From Manihot esculenta (Eukaryota > Streptophyta > Magnoliopsida > Malpighiales > Euphorbiaceae), in the NCBI RefSeq assembly GCF_001659605.2, contig NC_035170.2:14770265-14834264 (forward strand): a stretch of 64,000 nt of DNA, written 5' to 3'. Below the pieces are notes generated by a model. That model did not search any database, had not been told where the DNA came from, and saw only the letters and a list, made by a program, of their open reading frames with translations. The position numbers and the translations under genes are program-made. The stretch's first letter is position 1, and the number at the start of each line of letters is the position of its first letter. Of the stretch, positions 34,686 through 45,934 are shown in pieces.

Positions 34686-36211
34686 ATGAGAGGAACCCGT
34701 CGATCTGCAAGATTGACTGGAGTACCACCTGAGGATGAGGGCACGAGCGCCCGTCCTCCTGCATTGCCTAGGGCAATGTCATGTAGATCAAGCAGAGAAA
34801 GAGTGTCAAGGGACCCTAGAAGGTCTTTTGATGCTAGCAGAAGGGGGATAGATAGAGGAGGAAGTTCCTCAGATGTGAGGGAGGTTATGGAAGAGGAAGA
34901 GGAACAGAGGAGGGATGGGAATCTGGATGTCAGCATAGCGGAAGAAGGGACAGGGGAGTCACAGGGAGGCGCTCAGGCCTCGGGGTATGGTTTTCCACCC
35001 CATTATCCACCCTTCCCACAGGGTTCAGGGTATCCGATGGGAGGCACATCGGATTATTCCAGCTTTAACCCCTATCCTACCTACATGCCTTATCCACCTT
35101 TCTATCCACCTTACACACAGTACCCAGCTTATCCACCCTCACCCTTCTATCCTAACCCGGCAAACCCCACCTCGGGGAATGCTGCACCCCCACCTCCACC
35201 ACCTACAGAACCAACAGCCCCAGTTGCTCAACCTCCTAGACCTAGCTCAGCCGGTGGGAGCAAAGTGAAGATGACAGATTACCTTAAGCTGGATGCTCCC
35301 AAATACAAGTCAGGGGATGATCCCTTTGAGTACCTGAGAGTAGTGAAGACAATAACTGATGAGCTAGGGGCAGATGACAGCAGGGCCATTCAGATGGCAG
35401 GGTTCACTTTAAAGTGCAAAAAGGCACGGGAATGGTTCAAGTGTTATGTGGACTCAAGACTAGACGGCATGACATGGGAAGAATTTGCAAATGAGTTCGC
35501 TGGATGGGCTTTTCCAGACAGTTCTAGAGAACTGAAGATGATTGAGTTTGAGCAGCTGAGGCAGACAGAACACATGAGTGTAGAGGAGTACACGGATAAA
35601 TTCTTGGAGCTATTGCCTTTTCAGGGCAAGCTCTAGATACAGACTCGAAGAAAGCCAAGATATATGTTATGAAACTGTATTCTAGGTACTCCTCTTTGAT
35701 TCAGTCAGTTGAGAGGGAAAGTTTCCACACTGTGGTGGATATGGCTCGAAGGATGGAGGCGAGTGCTATAGTTGAGGGGTCAGTGAAGCAGTCAGTGACC
35801 CAGTCTTCAGGGGTTAAGACCCCAGGCAGAGGAGGGCCAGGTCCCTCTTCTCAGAGCTCAGGTAGCAAGAGGTGGAATAACACCACCAAGAAGCCGAAGA
35901 AGAACAAGTTTTGGAGTAAGTTGAAATCTGGTCTGGGATTAGGCGGTGGCTCGAGCTCAGGCTCAGATGGTACAGAATGCCTAAGGTGTGGAAAGCCACA
36001 CAAGGGAGTGTGTCGGGCTGGGACTAATGCATGTTTCAGATGTGGACAGGAGGGACACATGGCTCGAGAGTGTCCTAGAGCACCTTTCATGGGCCAGCCC
36101 CAGCAGACAGCTTCTGGTAGTGTGGCACAGCCAGCAGCTCCAGCCACAACTCAGGGCAGTGGCAGAGGTAGAGGGAGAGGGGCAGCCTCTTCTTTCTGGT
36201 TCCCGAGGTGA
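34686..36211 (+). pseudogene. gag: Tek-1 gag (one frameshift inside, one at its end)
   Basis: The start at 34686 (MRGTRRSARLTG) is preferred over an ATG 33 nt upstream because it opens like chromoviral Gag. A Pro/Tyr-rich stretch covers about 35000-35230. The retrotransposon gag domain follows (FEYLRVVKTITDEL, then MTWEEFANEFAGWAF). The frame is lost near 35620-35636 and resumes at 35669 in another frame. Two CCHC zinc knuckles occur at about 35978-36012 (CLRCGKPH) and 36030-36071 (CFRCGQEGHMARECP). A second shift near 36160-36210 restores the first frame for protease. Confidence 0.88.
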
Positions 36212-36236
36212 AGGTCCATCAGCTCCAGCCAGGATC

Positions 36237-36816
36237 TTCACCATGACACAGCAGGAGGCTAACACATCCAACACTGTGGTGTCAGGTAATCTCATCATTG
36301 GGTGTTCTGATGTGTATGCATTAATGGACCCGGGTGCATCTCATTCTTTTATTGCTCCGAGAGCCGTTGAGAGGTTGGGTCTGATAGTCTCTGGGTTAGA
36401 GTGTCCCTTATGGGTCAGTGGACCCAAGTGTGACCCGTCAGTGGCAGAGTCAGTCTGCCAGTACAGTCCAGTTTTTGTTGAGGGAAGATGCCTCTCCGCC
36501 AACCTTGTGGTTCTAGATTTGACAGACTTTAACGTCATTCTAGGGATGGATTGGCTATCTACCCATGGTGCTACCTTGGACTGCAGAGACAAGGTAGTCA
36601 GGTTCAGAGATCAGAACGGGTCAGAGGTCGTCTTCAGAGGAGACAAGAGAGGTACACCTAGAGGTCTGATATCAGCTCTTCAGGCTCGTAGGTTGCTTAG
36701 GAAGGGATGTCAGGGGTATTTGGCTCATGTGAGAGAGCTTAGCAGTTAGGTTAGGGAGCCAGCCTCAGTGCCAGTTGTCAGAGAATTTCAGGATGTTTTT
36801 CCAGACGAGCTTCCAG
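36237..36816 (+). pseudogene. pro: Tek-1 aspartic protease region
   Basis: The protease motif MDPGASHSF lies at 36324-36350, with the catalytic Asp at 36327-36329. FNVILGMDWLSTHGATLDC follows at about 36528-36584. TAG at 36747-36749 ends the frame after ELSS. The same frame continues to the insertion point at 36816. The family uses D-[ST]-G or DPGA/S at the active site, so this copy is unremarkable. Confidence 0.85.
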
Positions 36817-36821
36817 GTTTA

Positions 36822-37625
36822 TGATGCGGAACCCCAACCTATTAGAGACTGAAAATGACACATACCCTAGTAAAAAGAACTTAATTCAGAAAATAATTCC
36901 CCAATCTAAAGCACCCTTAATTAACATGCAATTAAGAACACTTATAATGGATTGATTTTCAAGAGCAGCAAGAATAAGAAACATACAAGTTAGTATCAAA
37001 CCTTATTCTTGATGCAATGTCAAGAACCAAGATCTCTCTTAAGCTCTCAAAGAAGAATCGCATAAAGCAATTGTATTGAATAATTGATAATCTGTGTGTA
37101 CAATATAGAAAAAGAGATGCTTTATATAGCCTAAATTAAGACCCATGATCTTTGCCACTTCTCACTACTATACATGGACCCAAGATCTTTGCCACTTCCC
37201 ACAACTATGCATGGACCCATGATCTTTGCCACTTCCCACTACTATACATGGACCCATGATCTTTGCCACTTCCCACAACTATGCATGGACCCATGATCTA
37301 TGCCACTATCCACTACTAGATAACTACCCACTACTGTTTAACTACCCACTACCAAATAACTACCCACTACTGGTTAACTACCAACTACTAAATAACTACC
37401 CACTATAAATACAAAATTTGAATTGTCAATATGGACACATTTGGCCTAATTGACTTGGAATGGCCAGATTGTTCTTCAACTTCATAATGAACTTGCAAAG
37501 CTTCAGCATATTCCTTCATGAATCCTTGAAGTGCTTTCTTCAACCTCTTGGATCTCAGCTTTGTAATTGGTCCTTGAGGCAATGCTAGCTCATCATTTTT
37601 GGTGTTGTTGGTCGTGCTTACATCA
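36822..37625. mobile_element. Solo LTR (804 bp) inserted in Tek-1 pol
   Basis: It begins TGATGCGGAACCCC and ends GCTTACATCA, with 5-bp terminal inverted repeats TGATG/CATCA. The target duplication GTTTA lies at 36817-36821 and 37626-37630. Removing it rejoins the pol frame across the insertion. It contains a 37-bp tandem repeat (about 37137-37310; unit begins GACCCATGATCTTTGCC) and a 19-bp tandem repeat (about 37318-37403; TAACTACCCACTAC). I cannot assign the parental element or its orientation. Confidence 0.88.
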
Positions 37626-37630
37626 GTTTA

Positions 37631-40484
37631 CCACCTGCTAGGGAGATAGAGTTCGAGATAGAATTGATGCCTGGAACCCGACCGATCTCTATCCCTCCCT
37701 ATAGGATGGCTCCAGCTGAGTTGAAGGAATTGAAAGAGCAGTTGCAAGAGCTGTTAGAAAAGGGCTTCATCCGACCGAGTACCTCACCTTGGGGTGCTCT
37801 AGTCTTGTTTGTGAGAAAGAAGGATGGATCCCTTAGACTTTGTATCGACTACAGGCAGTTGAACAAAGTCACTACCAAGAACAGGTACCCTCTGCCAAGG
37901 ATCGACGATCTATTCGACCAGCTAGCAGGAGCGGGTTGTTTCTCCAAAATAGATCTGAGATCTGGGTACCATCAGCTGAGGATAAGGGAGGAAGATGTGT
38001 CAAAGATAGCTTTCAGGACCAGATATGGGCATTATGAGTTCCTTGTGATGCCATTCGGGTTAACCAACGCCCCTGCAGCATTCATGGATCTCATGAACAG
38101 AGTGTTTAGCCAATACCTGGATCACTTTGTTATTGTCTTCATAGATGATATCTTGGTGTATTCCAGGAATGCAGAGGAGCATGCCCATCATCTGAGGTTG
38201 GTTCTGCAGACCTTGAGGGAACATGGCTTGTATGCCAAGTTCTCTAATTGTGAGTTCTGGTTGAGGAGCATTTCATTCTTGGGGCATGTAGTGTCAGAAA
38301 ATGGAATAGAGGTGGACCCCAAGAAGGTAGAAGCTGTTGCTAACTGGCCTAGACCCACTTCAGTGACCGAGATTAGAAGTTTCTTGGGTTTGGCAGGTTA
38401 CTACAGGAGGTTCGTCCAGGACTTCTGAAAGATTGCAGCTCCTCTGACCAGATTGACCAGGAAGAACCAGAGGTTTGTGTGGACCGACCAGTGTGAAGAG
38501 AGCTTTGAGGAGCTCAAGAAGAGGTTGACTTCAGCACCAGTGTTAGCCCTGCCATCTAGTAATGAAGACTTCTCAATGTATTGTGATGCGTCCCGTGTGG
38601 GACTAGGTTGTGTGCTAATGCAGAATGAAAGGGTGATTGCTTATGCTTCTAGACAGCTGAAGAAGCATGAGTTGAATTACCCCACACATGACCTGGAGAT
38701 GACAGCAGTAATCTTTGCACTCAAGATGTGGAGGCATTACCTCTATGGAGTTAAATGTGAGATCTTCACGGATCATAAGAGCCTACAGTACATCCTGAGT
38801 CAAAGAGATTTGAACTTGAGACAGAGAAGATGGGTGGAGCTGCTGAGTGACTATGATTGCAAGATTCAGTACCATCCGGGTAAGGCGAATGTTGTGGCAG
38901 ACGCCTTAAGCCGGAAATCACTCGGCAGTTTATCCCACATATCGGCAGAGAGGAGGCCAGTGGTGAAGGAGTTTTACAAGCTCGTTGATGAAGGTCTTCA
39001 GTTGGAGTTGTCTAGTACAAGTGCTTTAGTTGCCCAGATGAGAGTGGCACCCATGTTTTTGGAGCAAGTGGCTCAGAAACAGCATGAGGACCCAGAGTTA
39101 GTGAAGATTGCCAGGACTGTTCAGTCAGGCAAGGATAGTGAGTTCAGATTCGACAACAAGGGGATCCTCCGCTATGGGAGTCGATTGTGTGTACCAGATG
39201 ACATAGGGCTAAAGGGAGACATTATGAGAGAGGCTCATAATGCAAGATACAGCGTTCACCCCGGAGCCACCAAAATGTACCAAGATTTGAAGAAAGTTTA
39301 TTGGTGGCCAGCCATGAAGAAAGAAGTGGCACAGTTTGTGTCAGCCTGCGAAGTGTGTCAGAGGGTGAAGCTGGAACATCAGAAGCTGGCTGGAATGCTT
39401 AACCCACTACCTATTCCAGAGTGGAAATGAGAGAATATAGCTACGGACTTCGTAGTGGGGTTACCGGCGACGTCCAATAGATTGGACTCCATATGGGTGA
39501 TTGTGGACAGACTCACCAAATCTGCTCACTTCATCCCTGTCAGGAGTGGCTATTCTGTGGACAAGTTGGCGCAGGTGTATGTTGATGAGATCGTCAGACT
39601 GCATGGGGTTCCTGTTTCAATAGTGTCCGATAGAGGGCCCCAGTTCACCTCCCGATTTTGGCGGAGTCTGCAGAATGCCATGGGTACCAGGTTGGATTTT
39701 AGCACTGCTTTCCATCCACAGACGGACGGACAATCAGAAAGGACCATCCAGACGATAGAGGATATGCTCAGAATGTGTGTGCTGCATTTTGGCAGTTTTT
39801 GGAGGTAGCATCTACCCTTGGTGGAGTTTGCCTACAATAACAGCCATCATGCTAGCATCGGGATGGCTCCATATGAAGCTTTGTATGGGAGGAAGTGCAG
39901 ATCACCTGTTTGCTGGGAAGAGGTTGGAGAAAAGGCCTTGGCAGGGCTTGAGCTAGTAGAGATCACCAGCAGGGTGGTACCCATAATCAGAGAAATGATC
40001 AAAACTGCTGTAAGCAGACAGAAGAGTTATGCAGACATCCGCAGAAGGCAAGTAGAGTTTCAGGAGGGGGATTTGGTATTGCTCAAGGTGTCTCCAATGA
40101 AAGGGGTGATTCGGTTCGGGAAGAAAGGTAAGCTGGCTCCACGGTACATCGGACCCTTTGAAGTCTTGCAAAAGATTGGGAATGTATAGTACAAGCTGGA
40201 CTTGCCTGCTTCAATGGAGAGAATCCATCCGGTTTTCCATGTTTCTATGTTGAGGAAATTTGTATCAGATCCGGGCAAGGTTCTTAGTGAGCCTAATGTG
40301 GAGATCCAAGAGGATCTCACCTATGTTGAGCAGCCAGTACGGATCCTAGACACCCAGATCAGAAAGCTAAGGAACAAGGAAATCCCGATGGTGAAAGTCC
40401 TTTGGAATCACCACAATATTGAGGAGTGTACCTAGGAGACACGGGAGTCCATGCTCCAGCAATATCCCCATCTTTTCTAAGGTA
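37631..40484 (+). pseudogene. pol: Tek-1 pol: reverse transcriptase, RNase H, integrase, chromodomain
   Basis: One frame runs through with only nonsense changes: TGA 38426-38428, TGA 39428-39430, TAG 39806-39808, TAG 40187-40189 and TAG 40433-40435. Reverse transcriptase: [40 protein letters not shown] and the catalytic [10 protein letters not shown]. RNase [24 protein letters not shown] and [10 protein letters not shown]. Integrase: an HHCC finger ending CEVCQRVK, then D (ATDFVVGLP), D (SIVSDRGPQF) and E (HPQTDGQSERT), and a GPF-type segment KLAPRYIGPFEVL. The last 70 residues (LTYVEQPVRILDTQ, then VKVLWNHHNIEECT) are a Tekay-type chromodomain, which in this family targets insertion to heterochromatin. 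The final TAG falls within it. Confidence 0.92.
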
Positions 40485-40564
40485 AGTTTAATGTGCTTTG
40501 TATGTATATTATGTTGATTGCTATGCATGTGTTAGTTGAGGAACATTCGGGGACGAATGTTCTT

Positions 40565-40577
40565 AAGGGGGGGAGAA
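40565..40577 (+). promoter_or_regulatory. Tek-1 polypurine tract
   Basis: AAGGGGGGGAGAA immediately precedes the 3' LTR start TGTAATACC. Its position and composition fit the plus-strand primer. Confidence 0.88.
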
Positions 40578-42904
40578 TGTAATACCCGGCTAGACTCCGG
40601 TATCGGGATTCCTACCGTCCGGTGGAATCTCGGGTGTCGGAGACCTCTAGAAGGGTAAAACTATGTTTTCATAAAATGTTTTAATGTGTTTTATGTTTTA
40701 AGCATGAAAGAAAATGAGTTTTTGCATGAAAACAACCTTGGAGGAAAACTCAGGTTCGGCCGCCAAACCTCAAGTTCGGCCGCCGAACGTGCATGCGTTT
40801 CGGGTGTGCCTTAGGCCCCCGAAAGCATAAGTGAGGGAAACCAGGATCGGCCGCCAAACCTTATGTTCGGCCGCCGAACATGGCATGCATGCGGAGGCAC
40901 TTTCGGCTCCCGAACGTGGCCTGGCCAGCCACCTATAAAGGGGTCCCTTAGCCGAAAACGGGCGAGCTTTTCTCCCCATTTTCGGCCAAGGTGAGCTCTC
41001 CGCCATCCCTCGCCGGTTTTGAGTTCCTTCCTTCAGATCTTTCTCGATTTTCATTAGTTTTACCCTTGTTTTGAAGATTTTGAGCATTTGAGCAAGTTTT
41101 GGAGCTTGGAGGTTCAAGGAACTCTCTCTCTCCCATTTTCCGAGCTAGGGTCGTTCTCCTCTCGATCTTCAAGAGGTAAGGGCCGATCTTGAGCTTATGG
41201 CATGTTTTAAGTAAGTTTTAAGTAGATCTATGGGGTAGAATGCATGTTTAGCTCATGGTTAGGTTTATGGGTTTATGTTATGTCTTTGGACAATGTGGAT
41301 GTTTGATGTGTTGTAGATGGGGTATAAGATAGCTTGATGCCCCTAGGAACTTGTATGTTTGAGTATGTATGTTGTAGATTAGGAGAAATGCATGTTTGGA
41401 TGGTTTTGGGAGGCATATGTTCATGAGGAGCCAAGTTTCTGCCCTTTGGCAGAAACCAGGTTCGGCAGCCGAAGGACTTTCGGCTGCCGAACCTGCCTGG
41501 GAGGCTAGCCTTTTGGCTGCCGAAGCCTGCCCCCGAAAGAGGACTTTCGTCTCTGGAGGGCAGTTTCGGCCGCCGAAAGTGCCGCCGAACATGCATGAGT
41601 TTCGTCTCTGTCTGGGAGTTTTCGCCGCCGAAGGTGCCGCCGAACCTGCCTGACTTTCGGCTCTAGAGGGACTTTCGGCCGCCAAACCTGCCGCCGAAAG
41701 TGCCCTGTCCAGCCCTCCTTCACATGTTTTTCTATGATTGTTTCATGATGTTCTAGGGGGTTTTTGGGGAGTAGTTTAGAGTCATGATCATGTATGTTTG
41801 GTCCCTCATTTGAGTCCACCTGTGTAGGTTCGGACCCGAGGAACCGAGGACCCCAGCAGTGAGTCAGTTGCTCCAGTGTCTGGTCAGAGCTATCCAGAGG
41901 TGAGTGGAATAACTCATTACGTTTTAAAGCAAATAATGGACATTTTAGCATGATTCACGCATCATTAATGCCATGAGATATACTAGGTTGTTTGCATTAG
42001 AATTCACGAATATGTTGTATTGCATACTTTATTGTTGTTGATGTGGATGAACATTGGATGATCCATAGCCCTCGATCTATGATGTGACGATGTGATATGT
42101 ACGGTATGGAATGTAAGACCAGTGGGACCTATTCTACGTTCGCTGGCACTATGTAAGAGAAAGACCAAGACCCATTCTACGTTCTGGCACATTGGAATGT
42201 TATGTTATGCTATGTAAGAGAAAGACCAAGACCCATTCTACGTTCTGGCACTATTGGATATGTAGAGGGCTATTGGTGACAAGTTCATCCTTGATGTGAT
42301 ATGTTTGTGATGTGATGCATTCCATGAAAGCATGAAATGTTAATATAATAATTTTATTATTCTGCTCACTGGGCTCTAGTAGCTCACCCCTCTCCCTAAT
42401 CCCCCAGGTTTGCAGGTACAGGGTAGACCAGGAGGTCAGCAAGAGTATTGAAGTCTTGTCTATGTAATAGATAGTGTGGACATGATAAATGAATATGATG
42501 TTATGTAAAAGTACAGTATAGACATGTAATGTAATGAGACCTATGGATGATAGAGGTGTGCTTGACCATAGAATGTTGTTATCCCTTTTTATACATGATC
42601 TTAGATGTTTTATGATGTTCATGTAAACCAGCTCAACATATGTTACATCGCCCATTGGGGCATTGATGAGATCCCACAGAGGGGTCAATGCTTATGATTA
42701 TGACTATGTTCAGTGCATGCACAGGTTGAGTTTGGTGTATGAGAGAATGTATGAAAAAAAAGTTTTAATTTTTATGTATATTTTTTATCATGTATGGGAT
42801 TAAACAGGTTTACAGGTTTTATGTCAGGCTTGCTACGGGTTCCGGCGGCCTTAAGCCGACCTGGATCCTAGCGCCGGTAGCGGTCCGATTTTCGGGTCGT
42901 TACA
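40578..42904 (+). repeat. Tek-1 3' LTR (2327 bp)
   Basis: It starts TGTAATACCCGG and ends at GTCGTTACA. The TATA box is TATAAAG at 40934-40940. It has paired palindromes such as TTCGGCCGCCAAAC/TTCGGCCGCCGAAC at about 40753-40790 and 40846-40880, where the 5' LTR has one of each. A second palindrome cluster lies at about 41458-41700. Confidence 0.95.
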
Positions 42905-42922
42905 GATTTTCGGGTCGTTACA
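42905..42922 (+). repeat. 18-bp extra copy of the Tek-1 LTR end at the satellite junction
   Basis: GATTTTCGGGTCGTTACA is repeated directly after the 3' LTR, whose own last 18 bp are the same. Satellite (AATAAACAACAGTGCC) starts right after it. Confidence 0.93.
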
Positions 42923-44167
42923 AATAAACAACAGTGCCTAAACATTAAAAAAGAAATGATGGGCGCAAATAAATAACAATGCCTTTCTTACCCCAAAATA
43001 TTATGCATAAACATAATAAACAAACTTGTTATTTATTGGTAATCATTTATTCAAATGTTCAATTAAAATAAAACTTTAATTGTTCACTTTAATTAGTTTA
43101 AAATCAGGAACATTAAAAAAGAAACGATTAGGAGCAAAATAAATGACAATGTCTTTCTTACCCCAAAATAATATACTCATACATTATAAACTAAATTGTT
43201 ATTCATTAGTAGTTATTTATTCAAATATTCAATTAAAATAAATGACAGTGCCTTGCTTATCCCAAAATATTATATTTATATATTATAAACAAACTTGTTA
43301 TCTATTAGAAATCATTTATTTAAATGTACAATTAAAATAAAACTTTAAATATTGACTTTAATTAGTTTAAAGTCAAAAACATTAAAAAAGAAACGATGAG
43401 GCAAAAATAAACGACATATTATACTTAAACATTATAAACAAAATTGTTATTATTTAGTAATCATTTATTCAAATATTCAATTAAAATAAAAGTTTAATTG
43501 TTTACTTTAATTAGTTTAAAGCCAAGAACATAAAAAAAAAGAAACAATAGGCACAAACTAAATGACAGTGCCTGAACATTAAAAAAGAAATGATAGAAGC
43601 AAAATAAATAACAATGCCTTTCTTACCACAAAATATTATACTTATACATTATAAATAAACTTATTATCTATTGGTAATCATTTATTCAAATGTTTAATGA
43701 AAATAAAACTTAAATTGTTTACTTTAATTAGTTTAAAGTTAAGAACATTAAAAAAGAAACGATGGGGCGTAAAATAAACAACAATGACTTTCTTACCCAA
43801 AAATATTATACTCATACATTATAAAAAAATAATAATTATTAGTAATTATTTAATCAAATATTTAATTAAAATAAAACTTGTTTAATTACTTTAACGTTAA
43901 GAACATTAAAAAAGAAACGATTGGTGGCAAAATAAACGATAGTGCCTTTCTTACCCCAAAATATTATACTCATACATTATAAATAAAATTGTTATTCACT
44001 AGTAATCATTTATTCAAATATTCAATTAAAATAAAACTTTAATTGTTCACTTTAATTAGTTTAAAGTCAAGAACATTAAAAAAATAAACAATAGGGCGCA
44101 AAATAAACGACAGTGCCTAGATATTAAAAAAGAAATGATGGGCATAAAATAAATAACAATGCCTTTC
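42923..44167. repeat. Satellite, right array, first segment
   Basis: This is the same monomer family as 1-17680 but with right-array variants (CGATTAGGCGC, GATGAGGC followed by AACGACATATTATAC, GATTGGTGGC). It is closest to 54700-55890. It ends at CAATGCCTTTC against a solo LTR. Confidence 0.93.
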
Positions 44168-45744
44168 TGATCAAGCATAATTTAGCCACATTTTTTATAT
44201 CTTTATTATTGTTTATTTACACATTTTTTTGCTTAACTTATGGCTTTTACCTTGTTTTTACAAAAAAGGAAGAAATTGGAAAAATAGAGAAAAAGTGCAG
44301 AAAATGACAGAAAAAGTGATTGGGTCAGTGACTTGCCCAAATCACTGCCCTGATCAAGCTTGAGCAGAAACCTGAACTACCTCACAGGAGACTGATTGGG
44401 TCAATGACTTGGCCAGATCACCCGCAGAAACAGAAGCCCGGAGCCAAACACGCAGAGAAGTGATTGGGCCAGTAACTTGCCCATATCACTCGCAGAAACT
44501 GGCCAAATATCACTCGCAGAAACTGGCCAAATCACTCGCAGAGACAAACTGGACAGACTCACAGAAAGCTATCGGGGCAGATAGGCCAAGCGATCTGCCC
44601 AAATCACTGCCCCTATTACTTTGACAGCAGAAAATACAGCAGAAGCGGGAAAGTGCAGAAAGTCAGATTTTAATTTGGAGAAGTCTAAATCCATCTCAAA
44701 CACCACCAGATCAGTCCCAAGAGCCACACCCTTCACTTAGAGAGTTCCATTCTCAATCAAACACAAAATCCAAGGAGGAATCAAAGACTACAAAGAAGAC
44801 CAAATCAACTTGGGATTTGAAAACCCTAATCAAATTGGAATTGGGAAAAACTCCAGCTATAAAAGGGCAGCATCTACATCATCTCAGGGGGGATCTCTCA
44901 GCTTCAGAAATTCTCCAGCACATACAGCAGCTTTCTTTCTTCTTTATTTTGTGTATTTTAGTCACCATGAGTGGCTAAATTAATTCTTTTCTAGTTGAAG
45001 TTGAGAATATTCAGATTTGTGATGAATTGGGAGGTTTAATACTCCATTGTTGAACTCTTGTTGGTTTCAATATTTATGCAATCGGATCTTTTCTATAATT
45101 ATTACTTTGCTTTTAGAATCAATAAGGGCCCATTGCTTTTAAATTGCTTGAGTGATAAATTGTTTGAATGATTTAGGTCCGTAATTGCTTAAATTATTTG
45201 AACATAAATATAATCAGTTGCATAACCTAGCCTTGACCACGCGGTTGGCAAGGTTAGAATTAGGTTTCTCTAAGTCTTAATGCAGTTAACAGTTGTTCGA
45301 TGCCAAAGGCCCCAAGGACGTTCCTTGGCAACTTATTAACTAGTGTTTGATTAGCGAACGTTTCCTAATCAAACTAGAACTAAGGAGGAATTTGGATTGT
45401 GAGAAGCGTCTTCCACAACCAAAACTAATTTATTGAAATCAAATTGGAGTCTTTAATAATCAATGATCAATTCTAAACAAACTGAATTAGACTCACACTT
45501 CGACTAGAATCTCTTTCTCATTGAAATTCCCTTTTAATTAAATTATTGTTCTCTTTTGTTTTTTAGATTTACAGAAATCAAAACAAACCCCCCTCTTTTA
45601 CTTATTTGTTAGTACTTGCCTTAGTCATTATTAGGAAAATATTTGGTGTCAATTCCCTGTGGTTCGACCCTATTGCCACTATCTACAAATTTATTTGTTG
45701 ATTGATAATAGGTTTATTTTTTACGGCTTCGACAACCGTTATCA
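44168..45744 (+). mobile_element. Solo LTR of an Athila element (1577 bp)
   Basis: It begins TGATCAAGCATAATTTAGCC and ends CGACAACCGTTATCA. The target duplication CTTTC flanks it at 44163-44167 and 45745-45749, with satellite on both sides in phase. The TATA box is TATAAAA at 44858-44864. Palindromic GTGATTTGGGCA-type modules occupy about 44315-44625. It lacks a primer site and internal region, so it is the product of LTR-LTR recombination. Confidence 0.95.
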
Positions 45745-45934
45745 CTTTCTTACCCAAAAATATTATACATCTACATAATAAACAAACTTGTTATCTATTG
45801 GTAATAATTTATTCAAATGTTCAGTTAAAATAAAACTTTAATTGTTCAATTTAATTAGTTTAAAATCAGGAACATAAAAAAAGAAACGATTAGGCGCAAA
45901 ATAAACGACAGTGCCTTACTTACCCCAAAATAAT
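45745..45934. repeat. Satellite, right array, short segment between two insertions
   Basis: About one monomer and a part, continuing the phase broken at 44167 and ending CCCCAAAATAAT at the Ath-2 insertion. It matches 55890-56085 in order and variants. Confidence 0.93.

Larger units (their letters stand above)
32129..42904 (+). mobile_element. Tek-1: decayed Tekay/Del-type chromovirus (Ty3/gypsy)
   Basis: LTRs lie at 32129-34415 and 40578-42904 (TGTAATACCCGG to GTCGTTACA). A primer site resembling initiator tRNA-Met and a polypurine tract are present. Domain order is gag with zinc knuckles, protease, reverse transcriptase, RNase H, integrase and chromodomain. Gag has two frameshifts, pol has about six in-frame stops, and an 804-bp solo LTR interrupts pol. 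GATTT occurs at 32124-32128 and 42905-42909 like a target duplication, but the flanks do not rejoin: Ath-1 gag lies on the left, and an 18-bp LTR-end copy followed by satellite on the right. Confidence 0.93.

Noticed and set aside
32124..42909. GATTT as simple proof of a clean Tek-1 insertion
   Set aside because: The bases match, but the outer flanks differ (Ath-1 gag versus satellite) and GATTT is also the start of the duplicated LTR end, so it is not sufficient evidence.
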